DNA of 64,000 nucleotides from Anaerolineales bacterium (GTDB taxonomy: Bacteria; Chloroflexota; Anaerolineae; Anaerolineales; JABWBV01). The DNA is taken from positions 1-64,000 of the forward strand of contig JACKAX010000015.1 of the NCBI GenBank assembly GCA_020634875.1. Direction: 5' to 3'. Made by a program: the position numbers and the translations under genes. Below the pieces are notes generated by a model. It worked only from the letters and a program-made list of their open reading frames with translations. It was not told the DNA's origin and did not search any database. The first letter of the stretch is position 1; the number at the start of each line of letters is the position of its first letter. Positions 52,761-62,463 of this stretch are shown piece after piece.

Positions 52761-53293
52761 AGTGTGGCTTCTTTCGCAATAATGGCTTTGGCGGGGATTC
52801 CTACCACGGTTGTATTATCGGGAACATCGTGAATGACAACTGCATTCGCACCAATGATGGCATTATCCCCAATACGAATGCCTCCTAAAATGCGTGCCCC
52901 CGCGCCGATAAAGACATTGTCCCCAATCACAGGAAAAGCCCATTCGTTTCGCATCCCTATAGTCACGGAATGAATGATGGTGCAGTTTTTGCCAATTCTT
53001 TCGGGAGAGATGACACTGCCTATGGGGTGGGCGATATACAATCCCCCAGCAATATCCGCCCCCGGAGAAATTTCCACCCCTCCCCAACGGTAGAGCGCAC
53101 GCTGGAAGAAGCCTTTCATGAGAGGAATACGCTTTTGGACAAGCCAGGAACCTAGACGATACCAAAACATGGTTCTTAGAGGCATATGATAGTAAAGCAG
53201 GCGAAGGATTTGAGGGAAGGTTAATTTTGATGAGTCGGCTACTTGTTGAGGAATCACCCATCGAGCGGCATCCTGTTTAAAAAGCTCAAACAT
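52757..53293 (-). CDS. Serine-acetyltransferase-like hexapeptide acyltransferase
   Basis: A 178-residue protein with the CysE-type core GLYIAHPIGSVISPERIGKNC, TIIHSVTIGMRNEWAFPVIGD and GANAVVIHDVPDNTTVVGIPAK. The N-terminal segment is shorter than in true CysE, and the context is polysaccharide synthesis, so sugar or lipid-linked acetylation is more likely than cysteine synthesis. It lies three bases after the GT2 gene and overlaps the next gene by four. Confidence 0.85.
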   Translation of the reverse strand: MFELFKQDAARWVIPQQVADSSKLTFPQILRLLYYHMPLRTMFWYRLGSWLVQKRIPLMKGFFQRALYRWGGVEISPGADIAGGLYIAHPIGSVISPERIGKNCTIIHSVTIGMRNEWAFPVIGDNVFIGAGARILGGIRIGDNAIIGANAVVIHDVPDNTTVVGIPAKAIIAKEATL

Positions 53294-53296
53294 GCG

Positions 53297-54322
53297 CTAT
53301 ATTCCTGAAGTTGAGTTAGATAAGTACGGAGAAGAAATAGTTTCTCCGTTGATAGCATTGATAACGGCCTGGCGGCTTCCAAGTTCATCTGCAATCCCTT
53401 GAAAATAATAGAGATTAAAGAGACTGCTACAGGCAATGCGTGCAATCAGGTCAATGGAAAGGCGCGCGCCAATTTCGATGATAGCCCTCATCCCCTGCGT
53501 GAATAGGACGATTAACCCCCGGCGTCCTAGACATACCTGGACAAAAAAACGTGTAATGGCATGACGATCGTGATATTCCTTAAAGATGGTCGGGAGAAGC
53601 CAGGCATTATCTTTCTTAAAAGTGAAGATAACATCATTGCATCCATAGGCATAGGGAATAGCGAGCCATGATTGAAAGCTTCTTTCTTCGTAATGATAGC
53701 CAATCGCCTCAGGGCAAAAATAGAATTTAATGCCGTGTTTGTGCCACCGATAGGCTAGTTCCACATCTTCTGCTCGACGAAAATTTTGATCAAAGCCACC
53801 ATATTTGACGAAAATTTCTCTGGCAAATGAGGTGTTTCCAGTATAGAACTGTCGCGCAGTTGGTGCCCATTCTCCGGCGAGCATAGAATGATATTGTTCG
53901 TTTAACCGATCTTGGCTCCACTTGACCCAGGGTAAGAGGTGAAAATCAGGAGGCGTTAACATTGGACCAATCACGACAGTATTTTCATCTTCCTTTTCGT
54001 GAACCTTGATGTGTTCAGCCAAAAATTCAGGGATGGGAAATACATCATCATCTATAAATACGAGGATATTACCTTTGGCTTTCTCCACGCCATGATTGCG
54101 TGTGGCTGCGACGCCTTGATTGGGTTGAAAAACAGGCGTCAATTGAAGGGGCGTTTGGATGGATTTAAGGTAGTCATCGGTGCCATCGGATGAGCCGTCC
54201 GAAACGACAATGACCTCAAACGAATCGAGGGGATAGGTTTGTTTTTCCAGGCCAAGGATGACTTTTTTTAGCCGATCCAAACGATTGTAGGTTGGAAGAA
54301 TAATGCTGATCTTTGGCTTCAT
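53297..54322 (-). CDS. Glycosyltransferase family 2
   Basis: A 341-residue GT-A enzyme from the ATG at 54322; the frame continues to a TTG at 54334. The N-terminal block is ISIILPTYNRLDRLKKVI, the metal-binding DDD in LVFIDDDVFPIPEF, and the acceptor-side motif FRRAEDVELAYRWHKHG. A hydrophobic C-terminal part may associate with the membrane. It adds one sugar to the repeat unit of the exopolysaccharide. Confidence 0.9.
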   Translation of the reverse strand: MKPKISIILPTYNRLDRLKKVILGLEKQTYPLDSFEVIVVSDGSSDGTDDYLKSIQTPLQLTPVFQPNQGVAATRNHGVEKAKGNILVFIDDDVFPIPEFLAEHIKVHEKEDENTVVIGPMLTPPDFHLLPWVKWSQDRLNEQYHSMLAGEWAPTARQFYTGNTSFAREIFVKYGGFDQNFRRAEDVELAYRWHKHGIKFYFCPEAIGYHYEERSFQSWLAIPYAYGCNDVIFTFKKDNAWLLPTIFKEYHDRHAITRFFVQVCLGRRGLIVLFTQGMRAIIEIGARLSIDLIARIACSSLFNLYYFQGIADELGSRQAVINAINGETISSPYLSNSTSGI

Positions 54323-54375
54323 TGAGATTTCCAATCACTCTGTATATGGTGATTTATTTTCGAAAATGCCGAGTG

Positions 54376-54960
54376 TTAGGATAAGTTGGGGTTAGTTGGT
54401 AATTCAGAGTCTGTTTTCTCAAGAACTTTGATGACTTTGGCAGGGGTGCCTCCAACAAGCGTATTGGGGGCAACATCCTTTGTGACTACAGATCCTGCGG
54501 CGACGATTGCTCCAGCTCTCACTGTGACACCGGGTAAAATCAGGGCGCGTGCCCCAATCCATACGCCAGTTTCAATGGTGATGGGTTTGGTTTCATAACC
54601 GATGGCACGGCGTTCGGAAGTTCCAATGGGATGGGTGCCTGTCAAAAGCATCACTTCCTGACCTAGGCCAACGTTATTCTTAATCGTAATTGGGGCGCCT
54701 AAGTCAAAAAAACACGAAACATTAATCCAGCAACCTGTGCCGATTTCCAGCTTTTTATAAATATTGCCCTTCCCCGTTATAGTTGGCATACCCCAAAATA
54801 AAGTGCCTAACCCAATCTGAAAGCCTAGTAAGCGGAGTGTAGCGGTGCGGAGACGGCTACCCGTATAAGGAGGCCACGGCGCTAAAAAAAGCCGGACCAA
54901 TAATAACCGGAAATGAAATTGGTCTACCTCTTCCTGAAGAACTTTTATCAAGGATGTCAT
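54376..54960 (-). CDS. Hexapeptide-repeat acetyltransferase (WcaF/WcaB-like)
   Basis: A 194-residue transferase with [28 protein letters not shown] repeats, catalytic His in [14 protein letters not shown] and a closing [23 protein letters not shown]. It is a third O-acetyltransferase for the exopolysaccharide. Its start overlaps the stop of the polymerase gene by four bases. Confidence 0.88.
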   Translation of the reverse strand: MTSLIKVLQEEVDQFHFRLLLVRLFLAPWPPYTGSRLRTATLRLLGFQIGLGTLFWGMPTITGKGNIYKKLEIGTGCWINVSCFFDLGAPITIKNNVGLGQEVMLLTGTHPIGTSERRAIGYETKPITIETGVWIGARALILPGVTVRAGAIVAAGSVVTKDVAPNTLVGGTPAKVIKVLEKTDSELPTNPNLS

Positions 54961-56534
54961 TTTTTTCCCTCAAACTTTAAAGGTAACAAGCCTGGAAGTG
55001 GTGATGGATCCTTTTGCCAGGGGTATCGTTTTGGTTTGATGGCAATATCCAATTCAATAACATGTTCCATACAACTTATTAGCCCCATCATCGTGCCGAC
55101 TAAGAGCATACTTTGGTTATCCCAGGAAATATCTACGTAAGCATAGACAAAGTGCATGATTATATAAAATGTTGCAGAAAGGATGATAGCTTTCAGCTCC
55201 CCAGACTGAGTACGTTGGAGGGTCCGCATTCCAACCAAAATTGCCATCCCGATTAATATAAGCATGGAAATGAAGGTGCCTACACCTGCCTTCGCCCAAA
55301 TCCAAAGAATTGAATTATGTGTGATGTATTCCCACAAAACAAAAAAACTAATATCAGGCATGGGAACAATAAACAACATCTTTTGCCCAAACCCTACGCC
55401 AGTAAGGGGAGCCTGCGACATCGTGTAATGGGTGTTGATATTCTCTAACTGGCGATAGAGATTGGAGCTTTGATCTTTTGCATTGGCTTGATCTTGCGCC
55501 ACTACTGACTTAATCGCTTGAACCGGAAGCGCCAGGGTGCTTCCAGAATTCCAAAAAGCGGCAACATAAACAAGGCCAATGACGGTCGCGAAGGGAATCA
55601 ACATCCAAAAGACTTTGCGTCTTTCCTGATACAGAATAAGGACCATAAACGCAAGAACGATAAATAAACTCAAAAAAGCTGCGCGGCGCTGCGCTGCCAT
55701 GTAAGTTAAGAGGATAGTAGGGAGTAAGAGAGAAATAAATATTCTTTTATTTGACGATCCCCCTTTGAAAAGCCAGGTAGCCAGCCATAATACAATTACC
55801 AAATTGATGTGAATAGCCGCGGAATGTTCGGTTAGAGATTCAACCGAACTAAGGTCGCCCTGAAGGACAAAAAGATAGATATAGGCTCCTACCAAGCTTT
55901 CAACAAAAAGAGCGAGAACAATTACCCAGATTAAGTGACTGGCATGTTTTCTCTGGGTAATCAAATTATTCGTGAGAACAAGCATGAGCGGTAAATAAAA
56001 TATGGCCCGAACCTCCCATAGCGCAATATTTAAGTTGCCACCACGTCCCACTCCCCAAATTAATCCAAGTGTTATGAATAAAATGAATACTATAGAAGGC
56101 CAGAATAATTGACCTCTATAGAAATTGATTTTATGTCGGACTATATCTCGCCCAAACCAGGCGATAAAAGTCACTACCATATAAATTTCTGCCGGGCTGA
56201 CAATTAGAGCATTGCTCAAGTACATGAGCGACTCTGAACTAGATAAATTTTTTGTGAATGGATACCAATAAAGCAACAGGGAGTCACCCGCTAACGAAAA
56301 AAACAAGATCAGATATATCCCGTACCTAGGCTCGTAAACAATGAGGACGATGCCAATAAAAAAGATTACCCAGGCGATTGATGCAGGTGTTGCGCCAAAG
56401 AGTAACAGATATATCAGTACCACACCTGTTAGTCCGGCTAAGCCTAAAAGCACGACGAATTGTGTCCATTTCGCGCGCTTTGCTAATTCCGGGGCTGTTG
56501 GAAACTGTAATAAATCCTGAAAGGTGTCAATCAT
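54957..56534 (-). CDS. O-antigen ligase / Wzy-type polymerase
   Basis: A 525-residue membrane protein with about eleven helices. It belongs to the O-antigen ligase (Wzy/WaaL) superfamily by its layout: a long external loop between late helices (after [17 protein letters not shown]) and the nearby [15 protein letters not shown] segment. It likely joins lipid-linked repeat units. Its ATG directly follows the stop of the small membrane protein gene (TAAATG). Confidence 0.85.
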   Translation of the reverse strand: MIDTFQDLLQFPTAPELAKRAKWTQFVVLLGLAGLTGVVLIYLLLFGATPASIAWVIFFIGIVLIVYEPRYGIYLILFFSLAGDSLLLYWYPFTKNLSSSESLMYLSNALIVSPAEIYMVVTFIAWFGRDIVRHKINFYRGQLFWPSIVFILFITLGLIWGVGRGGNLNIALWEVRAIFYLPLMLVLTNNLITQRKHASHLIWVIVLALFVESLVGAYIYLFVLQGDLSSVESLTEHSAAIHINLVIVLWLATWLFKGGSSNKRIFISLLLPTILLTYMAAQRRAAFLSLFIVLAFMVLILYQERRKVFWMLIPFATVIGLVYVAAFWNSGSTLALPVQAIKSVVAQDQANAKDQSSNLYRQLENINTHYTMSQAPLTGVGFGQKMLFIVPMPDISFFVLWEYITHNSILWIWAKAGVGTFISMLILIGMAILVGMRTLQRTQSGELKAIILSATFYIIMHFVYAYVDISWDNQSMLLVGTMMGLISCMEHVIELDIAIKPKRYPWQKDPSPLPGLLPLKFEGKK

Positions 56535-56678
56535 TTACAATTTCGAAAAGAAGTAATAAGCTACACACAAAACAACTGCGAGAATTGTTAAGGCAACCCC
56601 AAACCAAACAGGTTTGCCATTCCAGAGAAAAAAGCCCCATATAAAACATGCTCCCAGGAATAACAAAAAGAAGGTCAT
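56535..56678 (-). CDS. 47-residue membrane protein in the EPS operon
   Basis: A short gene between the CpsD-like and polymerase genes: ATG at 56678, seven bases after the upstream stop (56686), with its TAA directly before the polymerase ATG. It encodes two hydrophobic segments (FFLLFLGACFIWGFFLW and VALTILAVVLCVAYYFF) around a short polar turn NGKP. No family is recognised. The exact fit between neighbours and the two clean helices support a real gene; no strong ribosome site is seen, so coupling to the upstream gene is likely. Confidence 0.6.
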   Translation of the reverse strand: MTFFLLFLGACFIWGFFLWNGKPVWFGVALTILAVVLCVAYYFFSKL

Positions 56679-56685
56679 AAGAAAC

Positions 56686-57405
56686 TTACTGCTGGGGAAT
56701 AAATTTTAGGACAGTTGGTGGAGTGTACAGTTTTACCTGATTCATCAGGACACCAATCACTGGTAGGTGGCTGATTTCATCCAAGGCTAAGCGTACGTTT
56801 TCAATCGTTGTCACACCTTGTTGAATTACCATACAGCACGCCTCTGCTTGGGAAGCAAGCGGGATGGCCTCATTCACAAAGAGTATTGCTGGGATATCCA
56901 GGATTAAATAGTCGAAATGTTCAGTAAGGTATTCGATGGTCGTTTGAAATGCTAATCCATGCGAAATCGCAGAGCGGAGGTCGCGATCTAAGTTTCCCGC
57001 TGGTAAAAAGGTAAGATTAGGCATCGCAGTTCTAATGACGGCATCTTCCAGGTTTACTTGTCCGGTTATGACAGCGGCCAAACCACCTGCTTGATAATCC
57101 TGGGGTAAAACGGGTGTAGGCCACCACCAATTGAGTTCTACGACACAGAAACTCGAACTCAGATCCTTCGCAAGTGTTGCGCCAACTGCGCGCGATAAGT
57201 ATGTGGTACCTTCCTGACGGAGGGATGATATTAAAGCGAGTTGTTTCGGAAAAGCAGTTGTGCGACTTATCCGATTATACATATGTCGCACTCCTTCAAC
57301 GACTTCTTCTGGAAAGGTCAGCCAGGGCTGATTATTGGGCAGAGAGACCGTCAGAGGATGAACGATTGGTTTGGGGGTTTGTTGATTAGTTCGTTTGCGC
57401 CACAT
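56686..57405 (-). CDS. CpsD/CapB-like P-loop protein with degenerate Walker A
   Basis: A 239-residue protein with the fold of bacterial tyrosine kinases and chain-length regulators, next to its usual partner Wzz. The Walker A loop reads SSLRQEGTTYLS where the family has GEGKS/T: the lysine is replaced. The Walker A'/B region is YLILDIPAILFVNEAIPLA. No C-terminal tyrosine cluster is present. It may therefore be a non-catalytic partner of Wzz. The N-terminus contains TNQQTPKP, coded by a GGTTTGTT-type repeat. The gene overlaps the wzz gene by 20 bases. Confidence 0.75.
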   Translation of the reverse strand: MWRKRTNQQTPKPIVHPLTVSLPNNQPWLTFPEEVVEGVRHMYNRISRTTAFPKQLALISSLRQEGTTYLSRAVGATLAKDLSSSFCVVELNWWWPTPVLPQDYQAGGLAAVITGQVNLEDAVIRTAMPNLTFLPAGNLDRDLRSAISHGLAFQTTIEYLTEHFDYLILDIPAILFVNEAIPLASQAEACCMVIQQGVTTIENVRLALDEISHLPVIGVLMNQVKLYTPPTVLKFIPQQ

Positions 57406-58504
57406 TATTTTCGAATTTTTGCTTCGCTAACCCGTCTTTTTCCGCGTTTTCTGCGGGAGGAGTATCTGAAGAAGGTGCAACTTTTGAGGCATTTGTTGCT
57501 GAGATTCGCAAGCGTTTCCCTTGTTTTTTTGATTTTGGACTTACCGGAAATGAACTCAAAACAGGTAAACCAGTGAGATTTACGACATCTACTGGGAACA
57601 TAAAACTGCGATTGACTAAAGTGCTACTGCCTATGCCAATCAAGCTGAGAAGTACTCCAACCACGCCAAAGATAGCCAGGGTGATAGCCATACTTTTGCG
57701 TGAAATTTCTGGCTTATCTGGGGTAACGGGGGCATCAATAAGGATATAGGTCTGATTGGCATTACTTTCAATTTGAGCGAGAGAAAGACGAGCGTTTTCA
57801 ACGTTGTCCAAGGCTCGGGAATAACGTGCTTCGACTGTTTGGAGGTCTGATTGAAGTTGATCAATTTCTAGCTGTTCTTGGTCTGGGCGGTTACCTCGTA
57901 AGGGTTCAGGGTGGGCGATCAAATAATTAACCAGGGCTTCGCGGGCGGCATCGTATTCTTCTTGATAAGTATTTGACAAATCCTGAAAGAACTCCAGCGC
58001 CGTTTCACTATCAACACGTTCGGAATTTGTTTTCCATTCAATAAAATTATTAATGGAAGCAGATACTAACTGTGAGGTTACTTCTGGGTCAGTGTAGGAT
58101 GCATTAAATAAGACTTGGTTTTGTCCTTGCGGGACAGCCCAAACATCCTTGCGAACTTCATCTAAAATATCTTGCACAACCTCCGGGCCGTTACTCATGC
58201 TGCTTTCTAAATTTGTTTTTTGAATGATAGCCCGCGCAAAAGCATCCGTTTTCATCAAATCAGTAAATTCGGTGGCTACCTCTTGTGCGGGCGAATTCCA
58301 GGTAAACCCAACATCGCGCACTGAGGTTAATTGGGCAATAAAGGACTCTTGTTGGACAAACAATACCCCTTTGGCGAGAAAGGCCGGTTCTTGCAGGAGT
58401 AAGTAACTTACTCCTGCAAAGACTAGCAAAATAGGGGGAAGAAGATAAATCCAACGGTGTCTAAAGTAGCTTTCTAATATACGAAGAAGAACCAGGCGGA
58501 TCAT
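57386..58504 (-). CDS. Wzz-type polysaccharide chain-length protein
   Basis: A 372-residue inner-membrane protein with helix 1 at about 16-36 (HRWIYLLPPILLVFAGVSYLLL) and helix 2 at about 270-295. A long external helical region with coiled coil lies between (EQLEIDQLQSDLQTVEARYSRALDNVENA). The Pro-rich segment before helix 2 (DAPVTPDKPEISRK) is typical of Wzz/PCP proteins. It sets polymer length together with the CpsD-like protein, whose gene overlaps its end. Confidence 0.88.
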   Translation of the reverse strand: MIRLVLLRILESYFRHRWIYLLPPILLVFAGVSYLLLQEPAFLAKGVLFVQQESFIAQLTSVRDVGFTWNSPAQEVATEFTDLMKTDAFARAIIQKTNLESSMSNGPEVVQDILDEVRKDVWAVPQGQNQVLFNASYTDPEVTSQLVSASINNFIEWKTNSERVDSETALEFFQDLSNTYQEEYDAAREALVNYLIAHPEPLRGNRPDQEQLEIDQLQSDLQTVEARYSRALDNVENARLSLAQIESNANQTYILIDAPVTPDKPEISRKSMAITLAIFGVVGVLLSLIGIGSSTLVNRSFMFPVDVVNLTGLPVLSSFPVSPKSKKQGKRLRISATNASKVAPSSDTPPAENAEKDGLAKQKFENNVAQTN

Positions 58505-58609
58505 TTATATATCCTGTATGAGAAAAAGGAAATTCTGTAGGTAAAAAAAGAGTGTTTCGTTTTGCCCAAGTCTAATAGGGGCGAAATATCGGTGTCTATC
58601 CACCGAAAG

Positions 58610-59506
58610 TTATGGATCAGGTGTTGGTGTTTGAGATGTTTCGGTTGCAGATAATGTCGGAGTCGTGTTGCGGGTAGTCAGGGTTGGCTCCATTGTGTTT
58701 GTGGGGGTAGAAGTTGCGGAGGTGTTTTGCTCTATGGGGGCCAACTTAACCATCCTGATATTATCCACATAAAATGTATTATAAAATCCTTGGTCGTTCT
58801 TGATATAAAACCCTGTTATATATTTATAAGCAGGATCATATATTAAGCTGTTGATGACGACTTCAATCTCAACCCATGTATTTGGCGGAATAGCATGATT
58901 CAATCCTAAAAAGACCAGTCTTGTTTCAGAAAAGGGAAATTGTCCCTCAATATAAACTGAATTATCCCCTTCTACCCAATACGGATATTCATTACTGCCG
59001 ACAATTGTTACTGCTAAGTCATTGATGTCTAGAATGTCATTGCCACTGTTCAACCAAAAGTTCAGACTAATTACTTGATCTTGAGTAAAGATTTCATTTG
59101 TATCTTCGCGGACTACAAAATACATAGTTTTGAAGTCTTTTTTAGGAGAGAGCGAAAGTGCAAATTGCCCATCATGAACGGTCGTCTTACTGGCAAAGTT
59201 TGCTGTGACATCTGGATCGTTGAGGTACAACCAGTTTTTATTAAGTTCATCGTCATAAATTGTCGTTGTAATCACCTGGGGTAGAGAAATGATATTTGCT
59301 TCAGGTGGATGGGTTGGCGCAAACGTTGTGTATTCTTCTTGTGTAAGTTGGGGCGTAGCGTTGTTAGTAGGATCAATAAAGAATGGATGGAGTGTAGGGG
59401 TGGGAAGTGGTTGGGATGTTTCACCCAGTGTTTCGTTTGGCAAAAAACTGCAGGATGCTAACATACCGACTATTAAAAAATAAAGAGGTAAACGTAATGT
59501 TCTCAT
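58610..59506 (-). CDS. Exported lipoprotein in the EPS cluster, unknown function
   Basis: A 298-residue protein from the ATG at 59506. The alternative ATG at 59527 lies close to a promoter-like -10 element and the GGAGG after it fits the shorter form. A lipobox (GMLASC) follows the signal peptide, then a Thr/Pro linker. The middle resembles a beta-sandwich carbohydrate-binding domain (HDGQFALSLSPKKDF, TWVEIEVVINSLIY, FYVDNIRMVKL). The end is Thr/Ser/Pro-rich. It may bind the exported polysaccharide at the cell surface. No known family is claimed. Confidence 0.7.
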   Translation of the reverse strand: MRTLRLPLYFLIVGMLASCSFLPNETLGETSQPLPTPTLHPFFIDPTNNATPQLTQEEYTTFAPTHPPEANIISLPQVITTTIYDDELNKNWLYLNDPDVTANFASKTTVHDGQFALSLSPKKDFKTMYFVVREDTNEIFTQDQVISLNFWLNSGNDILDINDLAVTIVGSNEYPYWVEGDNSVYIEGQFPFSETRLVFLGLNHAIPPNTWVEIEVVINSLIYDPAYKYITGFYIKNDQGFYNTFYVDNIRMVKLAPIEQNTSATSTPTNTMEPTLTTRNTTPTLSATETSQTPTPDP

Positions 59507-59531
59507 TGCTAATGCTAAGGCCTCCATTTAT

Positions 59532-59560
59532 AGTGTATCGTAACTTTTATCTTTACCCAA
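59532..59560 (-). promoter_or_regulatory. Promoter before the lipoprotein gene
   Basis: On the minus strand TTGGGT (59560-59555), a 17-base spacer and TACACT (59537-59532). It would start the lipoprotein-wzz-cpsD-polymerase transcript. Confidence 0.4.
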
Positions 59561-59610
59561 GAGAGAAGGTACGTTCCTCTAATGCTCCCCTAAATTGGTA
59601 TGGGAGGCTA

Positions 59611-61095
59611 TTACACGGAGATTTCGTTTTTCTTTTTTCGAAATTTGCCAAGTATATTTTGTCCGACTGATTGAAGCAAAGCCCAATCCTCGTGCGGAAT
59701 TAAGCGCAGTAGCAACACCATCACCAAATACACCAATCCACCAGCTGCTACAGGAATTAATAAAAATTTATCCCTTAATTGCCAGGCAACTCCAGCCATT
59801 GTCCCCCCAGCAAGAATGGTTCGAAGCACGTACCAGATATTATTCTTTGATAAGATATTTTTAGGAAGCATGATTAAACCAGCCACCAACATTCCACATT
59901 CCGTGATCAAAAAAGATAGACTGCCTCCTATGGCTCCGTTGCCAAATTGATTATCACACCACGGCACTAGCACAAGGTCTAATGGAATTGTCACGATAGT
60001 GGCAACTGCCATCACCGCAGTCCATTTGTTTTGTTGATCAATCGAAATAAAAAAGCGTCCAAATAATGTGTTTAGAAAAGTAAAAATTAATACAATACCC
60101 ATTAAGGCAAGTATAGGCCCACTGTTTCTAAACCCATCACCATACAATAAAAGAACTACGGGCTGTGCAATCACAAAAACGCCAAGACCAATCGGAATAC
60201 TCAATAAAAGCAATAAATCAAAGCTCTTTTGAAATAATTTATGCAGGTTACTTGAGCCATCCGAATACATCCGCGATAATACAGGGAAAATCGCCGTGAT
60301 AAAAACGGTTGGGATAAACAATAATGTTCCGAACAATCTACTAGCCGCACTATACCATCCAATTGATTCCTCGTTTACGAGTAAAGATAGAATAATGACA
60401 TCAAGTTGGGTGTATATTGTTAAAAAGCCAGCAACCAACAAGTAAGGGAAAGCATTCTTCAACATCCAAACAGTTTTTGGCTGGCTAAAAGTAAACTTTA
60501 ATTTTTGAAACTTTTGAACAGCAAAAATTTGAATGGCAATGGCAACGAGCGAACCTGTAAGCATCATATATGCCACCATAATGACGCTGTATCCCATGAT
60601 CAGTAAAATGATAGTTAAGACAGTGGCAACAGCTTTTGAAATCACATCGCTCAATGAATAATATTCCATCCGTTCTAACCCTTGCAGGGCAGATAAAAAA
60701 CTCCCTGAAAGTGCGTTTATGAACATCGAAATGCCAACAATATTGATTACCTGGATAGTCTCAACAGGGTAGTTTACAACACGAACATAGATCGAAACAA
60801 TTCCGAAACTGATACAAAAAAAGGTTAAGCGAACGATAGTGGACGTTCCAATAAGTTCCGAAGTTTTTTCAGGTGTTCGCGCGATTTCTTTGGTTAGTAA
60901 TATATCCATTCCAAAGGTAATAAACAGAGTCATAATGCCCCAAATCGAATTACCCAATTGTAGTTTGCCCACATTTGCTGCCCCTAAATAACGAGGAAGG
61001 AAAACGGTTAAGATTAAGGCTAAAGCCCATGTAATAATTTGCGCGGCCATCAGGCTGCTAATATTTTTTACGATTGTGTGGCGAGTATTTTCCAT
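59611..61095 (-). CDS. Polysaccharide flippase, Wzx type
   Basis: A 494-residue protein with about fourteen membrane helices of the MOP/Wzx family (LPRYLGAANVGKLQLGNSIWGI, GLERMEYYSLSDVISKAVATVL, LLYGDGFRNSGPILALMG). It moves lipid-linked repeat units across the inner membrane for the polymerase. It stands alone on the minus strand between two intergenic gaps, 83 bases upstream of the lipoprotein gene. Confidence 0.92.
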   Translation of the reverse strand: MENTRHTIVKNISSLMAAQIITWALALILTVFLPRYLGAANVGKLQLGNSIWGIMTLFITFGMDILLTKEIARTPEKTSELIGTSTIVRLTFFCISFGIVSIYVRVVNYPVETIQVINIVGISMFINALSGSFLSALQGLERMEYYSLSDVISKAVATVLTIILLIMGYSVIMVAYMMLTGSLVAIAIQIFAVQKFQKLKFTFSQPKTVWMLKNAFPYLLVAGFLTIYTQLDVIILSLLVNEESIGWYSAASRLFGTLLFIPTVFITAIFPVLSRMYSDGSSNLHKLFQKSFDLLLLLSIPIGLGVFVIAQPVVLLLYGDGFRNSGPILALMGIVLIFTFLNTLFGRFFISIDQQNKWTAVMAVATIVTIPLDLVLVPWCDNQFGNGAIGGSLSFLITECGMLVAGLIMLPKNILSKNNIWYVLRTILAGGTMAGVAWQLRDKFLLIPVAAGGLVYLVMVLLLRLIPHEDWALLQSVGQNILGKFRKKKNEISV

Positions 61096-61134
61096 ACAGA
61101 TGAAGGCTTAACAAGTGCTCGAATTTAACATAAC

Positions 61135-61171
61135 AAACAGGATGGGTGAGGAAGCCTTACCCATCCTGTTT
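61135..61171 (-). terminator. Terminator after the epimerase gene
   Basis: AAACAGGATGGGT (61135-61147) and its exact inverse (61159-61171), extended by a partly paired inner stem. It lies 28 bases beyond the stop of the epimerase gene. Confidence 0.78.
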
Positions 61172-61198
61172 GATTAACTTTTAGATATTGCAGGGCGT

Positions 61199-62227
61199 TT
61201 ATTGCCAGCGCAAGTTTTCGTTCAACTTACCCGATTCCATCAAATGCTTTAACCGCGAAATCCGCCGATAGCGAGGCCCTTCAAAATCATTTACGTCAAT
61301 TTCAACGCGTTTGAAAGCCTCGTATAGTTGTCGCGCACCTTTGGGAACATCCCATTGTGGTTTAAATTCTGTAAGCGTATTCGCGATCTTATCGCAATTT
61401 ACTCGGTAATCTCTTTGATCTGCACTGGCCCCTGGCGCAAATTCTACCTGGCTATGGGGAACAACCTCAGCAACAATCTGGGCGAGTTCGCGAATGCGGT
61501 AATTTTCTTTTGTCTGCCCGATGTTAAAAGTTTGATTATGCACGATCTCACGGGGAGCATGAAGCGCTGCAATGAACGCATGGGACATATCTTCGACATG
61601 AACCAAGGGACGCCACGGGGTTCCATCACTTTTTAACAACACTTTGCCTGTGGTAAACGCCCAAGCTGTAAGATTATTTACGACTACGTCAAAACGAAGA
61701 CGGGGTGAGACACCATACGCGGTCGCACTTCGCATAAAAGTCGGGCTAAAGCTCTCATCGGCAAGTTGGGCTACATCACGTTCTACATATACTTTTGATC
61801 GCCCGTATGCGGTAATTGGATTGACTTCGGAGGTTTCAACCATGAAATCATTCCCTGCAGCGCCATAGTTACTGCAAGAAGAGGCGAAAATAAATCGCTG
61901 TATGCCGTTTTCCTTTGCAAGTTTCGCCAACTGTACAGAGGCTTTATGATTAATGTCATACGTTAATTCTGGATTGATATCGCTTAAGGGATCGTTGGAG
62001 AGCGCGGCAAGATGAATCACTGCCTCAATACCATCCAGATCTTGTGTGTCAATGTCCCTAACATCTTTACGAATTTCGATCAGCCCTGGTGTTGCAACCT
62101 CCTCGCCAAAAGTAGAGCCTTCATATAAAAAAGTATCCAATCCAACAACTTCATGACCTGCTGCAATAAGCATCGGGGCCATAACACTGCCCACATAACC
62201 GTGATGTCCAGTTAATAAAACTCGCAT
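61199..62227 (-). CDS. NAD-dependent sugar epimerase/dehydratase
   Basis: A 342-residue extended short-chain dehydrogenase from the ATG at 62227, with AAGGA eight bases before; an ATG nine bases upstream has no spacing for that site. The nucleotide loop is LTGHHGYVGSVMA, and the catalytic triad is in SSCSNYG and AYGRSKVYVE. It would make a nucleotide sugar for the polysaccharide, or a related sugar change; the exact sugar is not readable. It diverges from the GT2 gene at 62464, and the 236-base gap between them should hold promoters for both. Confidence 0.9.
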   Translation of the reverse strand: MRVLLTGHHGYVGSVMAPMLIAAGHEVVGLDTFLYEGSTFGEEVATPGLIEIRKDVRDIDTQDLDGIEAVIHLAALSNDPLSDINPELTYDINHKASVQLAKLAKENGIQRFIFASSCSNYGAAGNDFMVETSEVNPITAYGRSKVYVERDVAQLADESFSPTFMRSATAYGVSPRLRFDVVVNNLTAWAFTTGKVLLKSDGTPWRPLVHVEDMSHAFIAALHAPREIVHNQTFNIGQTKENYRIRELAQIVAEVVPHSQVEFAPGASADQRDYRVNCDKIANTLTEFKPQWDVPKGARQLYEAFKRVEIDVNDFEGPRYRRISRLKHLMESGKLNENLRWQ

Positions 62228-62463
62228 ATTTGCCATCCTTTCTATGGAAATTTGATGTAACCTCTGATTCTTGGAACCATTATCAGATTTTTCTTCAGGT
62301 TTAGAAGTTACAGTTAATTTTTAGTTTAAATTCTATTATACTTACAAAACCTATCCTCAAGGCTCGCTGGTAGGACTATTACCTCATTCCCCAGATTTAG
62401 CCATCACGAATAAACTCATGCGTTCTTGTGTCATTTTGTGACTTTTCCTAAAAATTGCTTGTT

